A stretch of DNA of 57,031 nt, taken from contig DVIW01000002.1 in assembly GCA_018710945.1 (NCBI GenBank), positions 1 to 57,031 of the forward strand, in the 5' to 3' direction. The translations under genes were made by a program, and so were the position numbers. Each line of letters begins with the position of its first letter. The stretch's first letter is position 1. Under the pieces are notes generated by a model, which was not told the DNA's origin, made no database searches, and worked only from the letters and a program-made list of their open reading frames with translations. This DNA comes from Candidatus Aphodovivens avistercoris (GTDB lineage: Bacteria > Actinomycetota > Coriobacteriia > Coriobacteriales > Eggerthellaceae). Below are positions 34,818-43,118 of the stretch, piece by piece.

Positions 34818-35331
34818 GGGCGGTCCTTTCGCGCGTCCTTCGGTCCGGGACGCCGCCGGCGCGGATGCCGGGGCGCTGCGTGAGTGGCGGAGCGAAGGCG
34901 TGCCCGGCGGCGCTTCGGCGGGAGCAGGCGGACGCTCTTTCCCGCGTGTGCGCCGTCGGGCGGTTGAGTTTGCCCTGCCACCTTACCAGGCGCGGCGCGC
35001 TTGTGCTGGCCGCTTGGGCCATCCGTTGCCGAATGGTTGGCGAACCTTCATAGGCTGTGGTCGGGCGCTTTTTGCGGCGCGCTTCGGGTTCGGCGGCTTG
35101 CTGGCTTTCTGGTGCGCCCGCAGCGTTTGGCTCCGGTTGGCGCTTTCGGTGGCCTTTGCGGCCCGCTGCGACTTGCGGCGACCTGCTGCGGCGCGGCCGC
35201 CCCTCCGTTCCGTTTCGCCCTGCGTGGCAGCGGCCTGGCGTTGCGTTTTTTCGGGTTCGGTTCCGCGGCGCGTTCTCCACATGGCGTGCTGTACTACTAT
35301 GGAGGAAACGCAGGGCCGGCAAGGAGGGACG
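34818..35331. other. 514-base gap before the rRNA methyltransferase gene
   Basis: No convincing gene. GC-rich with short G/T-rich runs (GGCTTGCTGGCTTTC). A TACTAT -10 candidate at 35295-35300 lies 31 bases before the next start. Confidence 0.5.
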
Positions 35332-36828
35332 ATGGCGAAGGGCAAGCAGAAGCATCTGGCGCGCAAGGGCCGCGTGCACGGCGCGCGACGCGCGGCGGCG
35401 TCTGGGCAGGCGGTGGCTGCGGCCGACGTGGCCGGGGCAGTTGCGGGCGCGCCGGCTGACGCGGCTGCGAGCGCGGCTGCGGCTGAGCCCCATGCTTCCC
35501 GCGTCGCCGGCTCTTCCCGCGATGCGCGCGGCGACATGCCGGCGCTCGTCGCCCCCGGCTTCCCCCGCTGCCCCCATGCGCGCGCTTGCGGCGCCTGCCA
35601 GCATGTGAACGAGCCCTACGATGCGCAGCTTGCCCGCAAAAACGAGCGCATGGCGCAGCTGTTCGCCGAGGTCGAGAGCGCGCGCGTGCTGCCTATCTTG
35701 GGGATGGAGCACCCCTACCACTACCGCAACAAGGTGATCTCGCCCTATGCGCCGGGCCGCAAGCTTGCGCGCCCGGCGGGCGAGGGCGCTGCATCCCGGC
35801 GCCGCTACGGCAAGGACGGCCGTCCGCTGCGCGGCGGCGGGAAGGGGAAGGGCGCCGCGGCTCCCGTGCGCGAGATCCTCTGCGGCATGTATGCGGCGGG
35901 CACGCACCGCATCGTCGCCACCGACGAGTGCCTGGTGGAGAACGAGCGCGCCAAGAAGGTCGTCCTGGCGGTGCGCGCGCTCATGCCCAAGTTCGGCCTG
36001 GCGCCCTACGACGAGGACGCCGGCACCGGCTTTTTGCGCCACGCCGTGGTGCGCGTGGGCCACACCAGCGACGAGATGCTGGTGACGCTGGTGACCAACG
36101 GCGAGGAATTCCCCGCCTCGCGCGCGTTCTGCCGCGAGCTGGTGCGGCGCTGCCCCTTCGTCACCACCGTGGTGCAGAACGTCAACGAGCGCCAAACGAA
36201 CGTGATCCTGGGCGAGCGCGAACGCACGCTGTACGGCCCCGGATTCATCCTGGACAAGCTGTGCGGGCTGAGCTTCCGCATCTCATCGCAGTCGTTCTAC
36301 CAGGTGAACGCCGTGCAGACCGAGGTGCTGTACCGCCAGGCCGTGGAGCTGGCGCGCCTTTCCGGCGGCGAGCGCGTCATCGACGCGTACTGCGGCACGG
36401 GCACCATCGGGCTGGTGGCGGCGTCGCACGGGGCGGCGGAGGTCATCGGCGTGGACAGCGTGGCCAGCGCCATCCGCGACGCGCGCGAGAACGCGCGGCA
36501 CAACGGGGTAGAGAACGCCCGCTTCGTGGCCGAGGACGCCGGCGTGTTCATGCGGCGGCTCGCGGCGGAAGGCCAGCACGTGGACGCGGTGCTGATGGAC
36601 CCGCCGCGCGCGGGCTCCAGCGAAGAGTTCCTGGACTCCCTGGTGCAGCTGGGGCCGGACCGCGTGGTGTACATCTCGTGCAATCCCCAGACGCAGGCGC
36701 GCGATTGCCGCCGCCTGCGCGACCATGGCTACGAGCTGGAAACGGTGCAGCCGGTGGACATGTTCCCCCACACCGACCACGTGGAGACGGTGGCGTGCCT
36801 GACCCGAAAGCCGGGTGCCGGGCACTAG
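35332..36828 (+). CDS. rlmD: RlmD/RumA-family 23S rRNA (uracil-C5) methyltransferase
   Basis: A 498-residue SAM-dependent RNA methyltransferase. After a basic, Ala-rich N-terminal tail (about 1-75) comes an iron-sulfur-type Cys cluster (CPHARACGACQH), then the catalytic domain with SSQSFYQVNAVQTEVLY, SAM motif IDAYCGTGTIGLVA, LMDPPRAGSSEEF, and the nucleophile region YISCNPQTQARD. An insertion of about 35 residues rich in Gly/Arg/Lys (GEGAASRRRYGKDGRPLRGG) sits early in the protein. The exact target uridine is inferred from family only. The start is ATG 35332, five bases after AAGGAGGG. Confidence 0.88.
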   Translation: MAKGKQKHLARKGRVHGARRAAASGQAVAAADVAGAVAGAPADAAASAAAAEPHASRVAGSSRDARGDMPALVAPGFPRCPHARACGACQHVNEPYDAQLARKNERMAQLFAEVESARVLPILGMEHPYHYRNKVISPYAPGRKLARPAGEGAASRRRYGKDGRPLRGGGKGKGAAAPVREILCGMYAAGTHRIVATDECLVENERAKKVVLAVRALMPKFGLAPYDEDAGTGFLRHAVVRVGHTSDEMLVTLVTNGEEFPASRAFCRELVRRCPFVTTVVQNVNERQTNVILGERERTLYGPGFILDKLCGLSFRISSQSFYQVNAVQTEVLYRQAVELARLSGGERVIDAYCGTGTIGLVAASHGAAEVIGVDSVASAIRDARENARHNGVENARFVAEDAGVFMRRLAAEGQHVDAVLMDPPRAGSSEEFLDSLVQLGPDRVVYISCNPQTQARDCRRLRDHGYELETVQPVDMFPHTDHVETVACLTRKPGAGH

Positions 36829-36868
36829 GCGGCTGCTCGAACGCTGTTCCCGAAAGGAGCGTGTGCGT

Positions 36869-37813
36869 ATGTCTGATGAGGTTTCGCGTATCGTGGGGGC
36901 CACGCCCCTGGTGAGGCTGGCGGCGCTGTCGGAAGAGTTGGGCGCGGAGGTGTTCGCGAAATACGAGGCAGCGAACCCGGGCGGCTCCATCAAGGACCGC
37001 GCGGCGCGCAGCATGGTGGACCGTGCGGAAGCACGCGGCGACATCGCGCCGGGCCGCACCGTCATCGTGGAGCCCACCAGCGGAAACACCGGCGTGGCGC
37101 TGGCGATGCTGGGCGCGGCGCGCGGCTACGAGGTGGTGCTGACCATGCCCGAGTCCATGAGCCGCGAGCGCCGGATGCTGTTGGCGGCCTACGGTGCGCG
37201 GCTGGTGCTGACGCCGGCGGCGGAAGGCATGGCGGGTGCGGTGGCCGAGGCGGAGCGCATCGCCGCGGCCTCGGCCGACGCATGGATTCCCGACCAGTTC
37301 GGCAACCCCGACAACCCGCTGGCGCACGAGCTGACCACCGGCCCGGAGATCGCAGAGCAGCTGGGACGCTTCCCCGACTTCGTGGTGGCGGGCGCCGGAA
37401 CGGGCGGCACCATTTCCGGAACGGCCCACTACCTGCGCAAACAGGGTGCCCCTACGCGCTTCTTCGCCGTGGAGCCGGCAGAGAGCCCCATTATCGGGCA
37501 GACGCTGGCGGGCGAGCCGCTTGCTCCGGCGCCGCACGGCATCATGGGAATCGGGGCGAACTTCATTCCGAAGGCGCTCGATCTGGACATGCTGGACGGC
37601 GCGCTGGCGGTGCCCACCGAGCGCGCCTACGAGGAAGCGCGTCTGCTGGCCCAGCGCGAGGGGCTGCTGGTGGGCATCTCGTCCGGCGCGAACGTGGCTG
37701 GCGCGCGCAAGCTGGTGGCGGAGCATCCCGAGGCGCGCGGCGCGACCATCGTCACCTTCGCGGTCGACACGGGCGAGCGCTACCTGTCGACGCCGCTGTT
37801 CGCCGGGGAGTAG
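36869..37813 (+). CDS. cysK: Cysteine synthase (O-acetylserine sulfhydrylase)
   Basis: A 314-residue PLP enzyme that makes cysteine from O-acetylserine and sulfide. The PLP-Lys is in NPGGSIKDRAA, the substrate loop is PTSGNTGVALA, the phosphate-binding loop AGTGGTISGTA, and the C-terminal PLP-contact serine lies in GISSGANVAG. Length and order fit CysK/CysM. GAAAGGAG lies nine bases before ATG 36869. Follows the methyltransferase by 40 bases and precedes tilS by 57, so the three are probably one transcript. Confidence 0.92.
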   Translation: MSDEVSRIVGATPLVRLAALSEELGAEVFAKYEAANPGGSIKDRAARSMVDRAEARGDIAPGRTVIVEPTSGNTGVALAMLGAARGYEVVLTMPESMSRERRMLLAAYGARLVLTPAAEGMAGAVAEAERIAAASADAWIPDQFGNPDNPLAHELTTGPEIAEQLGRFPDFVVAGAGTGGTISGTAHYLRKQGAPTRFFAVEPAESPIIGQTLAGEPLAPAPHGIMGIGANFIPKALDLDMLDGALAVPTERAYEEARLLAQREGLLVGISSGANVAGARKLVAEHPEARGATIVTFAVDTGERYLSTPLFAGE

Positions 37814-37870
37814 CCGATCTCGACGCGGCGGGAGAATGCCGCATGCCGCATCTGCTGAGGAAGGGTTCGC

Positions 37871-38965
37871 GTGGAAGTTTGGGAGAGCATGGAGCGCTGC
37901 ATCGCCGAGCGGGGGCTTGCGGATCCTCAGACTCCGGTGCTGCTTATGGTGTCGGGGGGGTCTGACTCGACTGCGTTGGCCTACTTGGCCGCCGAGCTTC
38001 ATGGGCGCGGCGTGTTGGGATCGCTCGGAGTTTTGCATGTGAATCATCGTCTGCGCGGTGCCGATGCCGATGCTGACGAGGGGTTCGTCCGCCAGCTGGC
38101 GGCGCTGCTGGACATTCCGTTGTTCGCGCATTCCGTTGATGTTGGAGCGCTGGCGGCGGCTGAAGGCGGCAACGTCGAGGCGGTCGCGCGGCGCGAGCGC
38201 TACCGTGCCGCCGACGAGGCGCTTGCCGAGCTGTGCCGCCGCGCCGCCATGCCCGTTTCCGAGGGGAGCATTTTCACGGCGCATACAGCGGACGACCGTG
38301 CGGAGAACTTCTACATGCGCTCCATCGTGGGCACCGGCCCCGGCGGGTTCCGCGCGATGCGCTATCGCAACGGACGCGTGTGCCGCCCCTTGCTCGATGT
38401 GGGACGGGATGCGTTGCGCGACTGCTTGGGCGAACGTGCCGACGCCGGGCTTCCCGTCGTTCGCGACGAATCCGGCGCGCTCTGGCGCGAGGACGCTACC
38501 AACGCCCATACCGATCGGTTCCGCGCATTCGTGCGCCATGAGATCGTTCCGCGTGCCAAGGAGCGCAACCCGCATCTGCTGGCGACGCTTACGCGCACGA
38601 TGAACCTGATCGCTGACGAGGACGATATGCTGCAGAAGCAGGCGCAGGCGCTGATCGAATCTGCGGCGGAATGGGTTGCGCCCGATTCGCCGGCAGAAGG
38701 GTGCGTGCTGCAGCCGGCGTTCGGCGAAGCGCCCGTTCCCCTGCTGCGTCGTGCGGTCGCCGCGATCCTCCGGGACATGCTGGGAATCGACGCCCGTATC
38801 GAAACGGCATCGGTCGAGGCGGTCCTTGCCGGTTACCACGCGTCGGGCGTGCCGCGCGGCGGTTACGTGACGAACATCCAAGGCAACCTCGCCGTCAGCG
38901 CCAACAAGCACGGTGTGCGCATCGAGCCGATGTCGGCCTTCCGTGCTCGCCGCAAGCGGGGGTGA
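37871..38965 (+). CDS. tilS: tRNA(Ile)-lysidine synthetase
   Basis: A 364-residue ATP-pyrophosphatase that converts C34 of the AUA-reading tRNA-Ile to lysidine. PP-loop MVSGGSDSTALAY, then LHVNHRLRGADAD, AHTADDRAENFYMR and GFRAMRYRNGRVCRPLLD, all TilS signatures. The length fits the short form. It has a GTG start at 37871, five bases after GAGGAAGGG. In many bacteria tilS stands directly before hpt-ftsH; here hpt and ftsH lie about 17 kb downstream and tilS follows cysK instead. Confidence 0.9.
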   Translation: MEVWESMERCIAERGLADPQTPVLLMVSGGSDSTALAYLAAELHGRGVLGSLGVLHVNHRLRGADADADEGFVRQLAALLDIPLFAHSVDVGALAAAEGGNVEAVARRERYRAADEALAELCRRAAMPVSEGSIFTAHTADDRAENFYMRSIVGTGPGGFRAMRYRNGRVCRPLLDVGRDALRDCLGERADAGLPVVRDESGALWREDATNAHTDRFRAFVRHEIVPRAKERNPHLLATLTRTMNLIADEDDMLQKQAQALIESAAEWVAPDSPAEGCVLQPAFGEAPVPLLRRAVAAILRDMLGIDARIETASVEAVLAGYHASGVPRGGYVTNIQGNLAVSANKHGVRIEPMSAFRARRKRG

Positions 38966-39041
38966 GAAAAAGGGGAAGGGGCTCCCATCCGCCGATGTCG
39001 GCCGAAACGATGGCGAAGCCTGCCGTCTGTGCGGGAAGGGG

Positions 39042-39182
39042 CTAACGCCCGCCGCCCTTCATGATGATGGAGGCGAGCGAGGAAGAGATCTTCTCGCTGC
39101 CGCTGATGAGCTTCACGGCGGCTAGGCACAGGACGATACTCACGGTGAAGATGGCGGCTAATACTGCGATGACCGTTAACAT
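39042..39182 (-). CDS. Small membrane protein downstream of the LysR gene
   Basis: A 46-residue protein: MLTVIAVLAAIFTVSIVLCL as a membrane helix at the very N-terminus, then AAVKLISGSEKISSSLASII and a basic end MKGGGR. The second half is an amphipathic Ser/Lys helix. GGAG lies six bases before the ATG. It starts 54 bases after the LysR stop on the same strand, so the two are probably cotranscribed. No family recognised. Such proteins are usually subunits or regulators of larger membrane proteins, here perhaps one of the nearby transporters. Confidence 0.6.
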   Translation of the reverse strand: MLTVIAVLAAIFTVSIVLCLAAVKLISGSEKISSSLASIIMKGGGR

Positions 39183-39236
39183 GGGCTGCTCCTCGGGGGT
39201 CTTGTTGCGGCGTGCATCCGATCTGCATGCGATGGG

Positions 39237-40166
39237 CTATACATCGATCGCCTGCTTCTTCAGCTCCTTTGTGAAAATCGGGAGTGCCGGGTTCTTGTTA
39301 TCGGTGCAGTACACGTAATACAGGTGGTAGTAGGCGTCGGGGCCTTCGAGGACCTTCGCGACCATGTCTTGACGCATGAGGAAGCGCGGGTCGTTCACCC
39401 ATGCGTCGCTGAGGACGACCACGCCCTCGCTGAGGTTCCCGGTAAGGTAGCCGTTTATCGTGGGCGTGACGCGCATCTGGATGCGCGGCGCGAAACCGTG
39501 AGCGCGGCAGAGCTTTTCCAAAACGATGCGCCAATCATCGAACAGCCTGTCCGCAGCGACGAGAAATTTCATTCCTTCCAGATCCTCGACCTGCCAAGTG
39601 TCCTTGTTGGCGATCGAGCGATCCTTGCTCACCCATGCCGAGAAGCGCCTCTTGCGCAATGGCACGGCGGTGATGCCGATGGATGCCCGCTCTGCGATAA
39701 CCTCCTCGATGGGGCCGTATGCCATCAGGTAGCCGATGTCGACGGTTCCATCTTTGAGCGATTCCGTGATAGTCTGCCCGGAAATGGTATGGGGGATCAC
39801 TTCGATGTTCGGATGGTGCTCGGAAAGGTGCATGAAGACAGGTATGGCCTGATTGCCGATAGTGGAGTCGATCATGGGATCCTGGATCACGATGCGCATG
39901 GCCTTCTCGCGATTGATCCTGCGGCATTTCTCGACGGATTGGTCGTAGTTGTACAGGATGTCCTCGACGCTGGTAAGAAAGTGCCTGCCGGCAACCGTCA
40001 GGGCGACGCCCCCGTCCCTGTCAACAAGAGGGAATCCCACTTCTTTTTCGAGATCGGCGATGTGCTTGCTGAGGCTCGATTGGGACATGTGGAGAAACCG
40101 CGCTGCAGCGCTGAAGTTGAGATGCTTGGAGAACTCGACGAATTCGCGGAGCACCTGCATGTCCAT
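39237..40166 (-). CDS. LysR-family transcription regulator
   Basis: A 309-residue regulator. The N-terminal winged helix (MDMQVLREFVEFSKHLNFSA, then RFLHMSQSSLSKHIADLEKE) is followed by a substrate-binding domain of two Rossmann-like lobes. The start is ATG 40166, five bases after AAAGGAGG; frame upstream of it has no support. It diverges from the decarboxylase gene, and LysR proteins typically control the divergent neighbour with an aromatic or organic acid as co-inducer. Possible sites in the 253-bp gap are an 11-bp palindrome at 40209-40219 (AGCATAATGCT) and GTTTA-N16-TAAAC at 40302-40327. Confidence 0.9.
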   Translation of the reverse strand: MDMQVLREFVEFSKHLNFSAAARFLHMSQSSLSKHIADLEKEVGFPLVDRDGGVALTVAGRHFLTSVEDILYNYDQSVEKCRRINREKAMRIVIQDPMIDSTIGNQAIPVFMHLSEHHPNIEVIPHTISGQTITESLKDGTVDIGYLMAYGPIEEVIAERASIGITAVPLRKRRFSAWVSKDRSIANKDTWQVEDLEGMKFLVAADRLFDDWRIVLEKLCRAHGFAPRIQMRVTPTINGYLTGNLSEGVVVLSDAWVNDPRFLMRQDMVAKVLEGPDAYYHLYYVYCTDNKNPALPIFTKELKKQAIDV

Positions 40167-40336
40167 AAGCGCCTCCTTTTGCGCAGGGCGATACCCGATT
40201 AGCGTAACAGCATAATGCTTCCTCCGACGCGGGAAATACAGCAGATCGCCTATTCCAAAATCGGGTAGGAGCTTTCTGGCAAACGAATCCGCATATTGCA
40301 CGTTTAAGCTGATCAACATGCGTAAACATCATTTTT

Positions 40337-40363
40337 TATAGTCCTTCCCAACCCCCTATAGTC
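40337..40363 (+). promoter_or_regulatory. TATAGTC direct repeat at the decarboxylase promoter
   Basis: TATAGTC at 40337-40343 and 40357-40363, exactly 20 bp apart. The second copy is a good -10 box (TATAGT) about 57 bases before the start codon; the first may be a second promoter or a regulator contact. Confidence 0.5.
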
Positions 40364-40419
40364 TTCATCAACGGGCCCAGAGGGCCAGAGCAAGTGTCCC
40401 TCGAGAAAAGGAGATGGGG

Positions 40420-41397
40420 ATGTATAGCAAAATCGGCCTTGAAGAGCATTTCGCCATTCCGGAGACCATGGGGGGATCGACGGTCTATTTCGAGAACACG
40501 GGCGCGAAGGACATTCGCTCCACGCGTCTTCTCGATCTTGCCGACATCCGTCTCGAGCAAATGGACGAGTACGGCATGGATATGATGATCATGTCGCTGA
40601 ACTCTCCCGCCATTCAAGAGATCTATGATGCGGAGAAGGCGGCGACCATCGCGCGCAAGGCAAATGAGGATCTGGCGACTGCCATCCAGAAGCATCCGGA
40701 TCGCTTCCGCGGTTTCGCCGCGCTGCCGCTGCAGGATCCAGACTTGGCCATCAAAGAGCTCCATTACGCGATCGAGGAGCTCGGCTTCGTGGGCGTTCTG
40801 GCGAACGGCTACTCCAACATCGGCACCCCGGACGAGTACGTCTACCTCGACGACCAGCGCTATCGTCCCTTCTGGGCCGAGATGGAGAAGTTGGACGTTC
40901 CGTTCTACATGCATCCGCGCGAGCCGATGCCCTGCAATGCCCATACGCTCGACGGGCATTACTGGATCATGGGTGCGCCGTGGGCGTTTGGCGTTGAAAC
41001 CGCCACGCATGCGCTCAGGCTCATGTGCAGCGGCTTGTTCGACGAGTACCCAAAGCTGAAGATCATTCTCGGCCATCTGGGCGAAGCCCTGCCGTTCACC
41101 ATCTGGCGCTCCCAGAACCACCTGAACAAGCGCCGTCGCGGCATGCCGGCGAAGCGGCCCCTGCCCGACTACTTCAACGAGAATTTCTGGGTGACCACGT
41201 CCGGCCAGTTCACGCTTCCTCCGCTGATCTGTACCATGCTCCAGATGGGTTCCGACCGCATCATGTTCGCCACCGACTACCCCTTCGAAGAGATTCCGGA
41301 TGCATGTGTGTGGTTCGACAACCTACAGATCTCGGAAACGGACAAGAAGAAGATCGCCCGCGACACCGCCATCGATCTGTTCAAGCTCGACCTGTAA
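40420..41397 (+). CDS. Amidohydrolase-type hydroxybenzoate decarboxylase (gamma-resorcylate decarboxylase-like)
   Basis: A 325-residue metal-dependent, non-oxidative decarboxylase of the amidohydrolase superfamily. The N-terminus MYSKIGLEEHFAIPETM closely resembles the start of gamma-resorcylate (2,6-dihydroxybenzoate) decarboxylase, with Glu8 and His10 as metal ligands. His165 in FYMHPREP, His219 in ILGHLGEALP and Asp286 in FATDYPFE complete the site. LSLNSPAIQ and FAALPLQDPDLA are further family marks. Likely reaction: hydroxylated benzoate to phenol plus CO2; the exact substrate is open. ATG 40420 follows AAAAGGAG by six bases and matches family length. Followed after 38 bases by a transporter. 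Confidence 0.87.
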   Translation: MYSKIGLEEHFAIPETMGGSTVYFENTGAKDIRSTRLLDLADIRLEQMDEYGMDMMIMSLNSPAIQEIYDAEKAATIARKANEDLATAIQKHPDRFRGFAALPLQDPDLAIKELHYAIEELGFVGVLANGYSNIGTPDEYVYLDDQRYRPFWAEMEKLDVPFYMHPREPMPCNAHTLDGHYWIMGAPWAFGVETATHALRLMCSGLFDEYPKLKIILGHLGEALPFTIWRSQNHLNKRRRGMPAKRPLPDYFNENFWVTTSGQFTLPPLICTMLQMGSDRIMFATDYPFEEIPDACVWFDNLQISETDKKKIARDTAIDLFKLDL

Positions 41398-41435
41398 CCC
41401 TTCGGGGCACCGATCCTGTCTGAAAGGAGGGCGCA

Positions 41436-42866
41436 ATGGCGGCAGCTGCCAAATTAGGCCCGAAGAAAATAGCCGGCCTGTCCATCGCCATTATCCTCGC
41501 TATCCTCTCGTTCGTTCTCACGCCTGAAATGATCGGTATGGCCGATGTCAAGGGCGTCCGCACCTTGGGCGTTCTGCTCATCACCATCGTCTTGCTGATG
41601 ACCGAGACGTTCGCGATCCCGATCACCTGCTTCATCTGCATCATCATCATGTACCTTTTCGGCGCAACGGATAATTTTGCCGCAACGCTTGCAGGCTTCA
41701 CCAATACCACGTCGTTCTTCGTGATCGTGTCTTACGCCCTGTCCATCGCCATCACGAAGATGCCCATCGGCAACCGCATCCTGTTCTTCATGATGAACCT
41801 GTTCGGGCGTTCCATGAAGGGCATCCTGCTTGCGTTCATGCTTACCATCGCGACGCTGTCCGCCTTCATGTCCAACGTGGCGACCGCCGCCATCTTCGTG
41901 GCGATCTGCATTTCGTTCCTCGACATCTACGGTGATGACGAGGCTGCCAAAAAGCAGGCCGGCAAAGTGTTCATGGTGTGCATCGCCATCGCCGCCACCG
42001 TCGGCGGAATGATCACTCCCGCAGGCTCTTCGCTGAATCTTCTGGGCATCAACCTCATCGAGTCTTTGGCCGGCATCCGCGTCACGTTTGTCCAGTGGAT
42101 CGTCGTGGGCGCACCCATCGGCTATGTGAGCACGTTCGTCGCATGGTTCATCGCATCTAAGATGTTCAAGCTCCCCGAGCTGAGCAAGGAGACGATCACC
42201 GCTTATAAAGACAACCTGAAGCACGAGTCCATTCCTGACAAGATGTCCGCAAAGGAGCTCTACACCATCGGCATCCTGATCCTGATGTTCGTGCTGTGGA
42301 TCGCTTCCTCTTGGTTCCCGTTCTGGGACGTCACCCTGGTCGCCGCCATCGGTTGCGTCCTCATGTTCATCCCGGGCATCGAAATCCTCACCTATAAGGA
42401 ATACATCAAGGGCGTTAACTGGACCCCCTACATCATCATCTCAACGATGATCATGGCTGGCCAGATGCTGGTAGCCAATGGTGTAACTGTATGGCTGTGC
42501 GACTTCGTGTTCCCCAGCAGCTTGGACATGCCCATCCCGTTCGCGGTCATGGTGGTCTCGCTGATCATCTTCGTCCTGATGGTCATCATCCCCTCCGCTC
42601 CGGCGATCATCAACCTGCTGGCTTCACCCATTGCAGCGCTTGCCGTTGCTTCAGGGATGTCGCCGCTTCTGCTCATGATGCCTCTGAGCATGTATGCCGG
42701 CTGCGTCATCATCTTCCCGTTCGACACGGTTCCCTCGATCACGTACGCGCCCGGCTACTACGGCATGACCGACCTGCCGAAGGTCTCGATCCCTCTGGAG
42801 ATCATCATGTGCATCTTGGCCGGCCTCTGGGTGCCTATCGCGCTTGGAATCGTCGGCTTGGTCTAA
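41436..42866 (+). CDS. DASS/SLC13-family anion transporter 1
   Basis: A 476-residue membrane protein with about eleven helices, of the divalent anion:Na+ symporter (DASS/SLC13, CitT/YbhI) family. The two substrate-site hairpins are visible: TLSAFMSNVATAAIFVAI, with the SN-x-T type motif, and GMITPAGSSLNLLGINLI. The second half repeats SAPAIINLLASPIAALA and FPFDTVPSITYAPGYYG. Family substrates are di- and tricarboxylates and, in anaerobes, other organic acids. Directly behind the decarboxylase with its own GAAAGGAGG site, so probable uptake of its substrate or exchange with product. A strong terminator follows. Confidence 0.88.
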   Translation: MAAAAKLGPKKIAGLSIAIILAILSFVLTPEMIGMADVKGVRTLGVLLITIVLLMTETFAIPITCFICIIIMYLFGATDNFAATLAGFTNTTSFFVIVSYALSIAITKMPIGNRILFFMMNLFGRSMKGILLAFMLTIATLSAFMSNVATAAIFVAICISFLDIYGDDEAAKKQAGKVFMVCIAIAATVGGMITPAGSSLNLLGINLIESLAGIRVTFVQWIVVGAPIGYVSTFVAWFIASKMFKLPELSKETITAYKDNLKHESIPDKMSAKELYTIGILILMFVLWIASSWFPFWDVTLVAAIGCVLMFIPGIEILTYKEYIKGVNWTPYIIISTMIMAGQMLVANGVTVWLCDFVFPSSLDMPIPFAVMVVSLIIFVLMVIIPSAPAIINLLASPIAALAVASGMSPLLLMMPLSMYAGCVIIFPFDTVPSITYAPGYYGMTDLPKVSIPLEIIMCILAGLWVPIALGIVGLV

Positions 42867-42937
42867 GCCGCTTGGTCTAGCCGGAAGAACGTCTGAGGCG
42901 CTTGCCGCAGGCCCCGGCGATGCCTCATCCCTCCTTT

Positions 42938-42969
42938 GCCGAGGGGGAGCGATCCCCCTCGGCGCTTTT
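42938..42969 (+). terminator. Intrinsic terminator of the decarboxylase-transporter operon
   Basis: A perfect 11-bp stem (GCCGAGGGGGA with TCCCCCTCGGC), GCGA loop, then GCTTTTATATT. The most classic terminator in the window. Confidence 0.9.
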
Positions 42970-43058
42970 ATATTCGAACCGTTTCGCACCCTTCATGAGG
43001 TTTCATTCGGGTTCCAGCCCTTTTTGGGTCGCGAGCCTTTCCGCAGAGAGGACCTTTC

Positions 43059-43118
43059 ATGTCGATGGGCATCCTCATACCCGTGTCCCGTGTGCGCTTG
43101 GCGGCGATGCTGCCGTGA
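43059..43118 (+). CDS. 19-codon leader ORF coupled to the second DASS transporter
   Basis: MSMGILIPVSRVRLAAMLP, stop TGA. GAGAGGA lies six bases before its ATG, the only good ribosome-binding site ahead of the transporter. Its stop overlaps a GTG start of the transporter (GTGA, 43115-43118). Translation of the leader would therefore deliver ribosomes to the transporter. Whether the peptide has a function of its own is unknown. Confidence 0.5.
   Translation: MSMGILIPVSRVRLAAMLP

Noticed and set aside
33097..36195. Long minus-strand reading frame of about 1030 codons
   Set aside because: It is antisense to the dehydrogenase and methyltransferase genes; composition is His/Arg/Gly-rich as expected of a shadow frame in GC-rich DNA.
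42902..43114. N-terminal extension of DASS transporter 2
   Set aside because: It would begin inside the terminator stem region, lacks hydrophobic sequence and has no ribosome-binding site.
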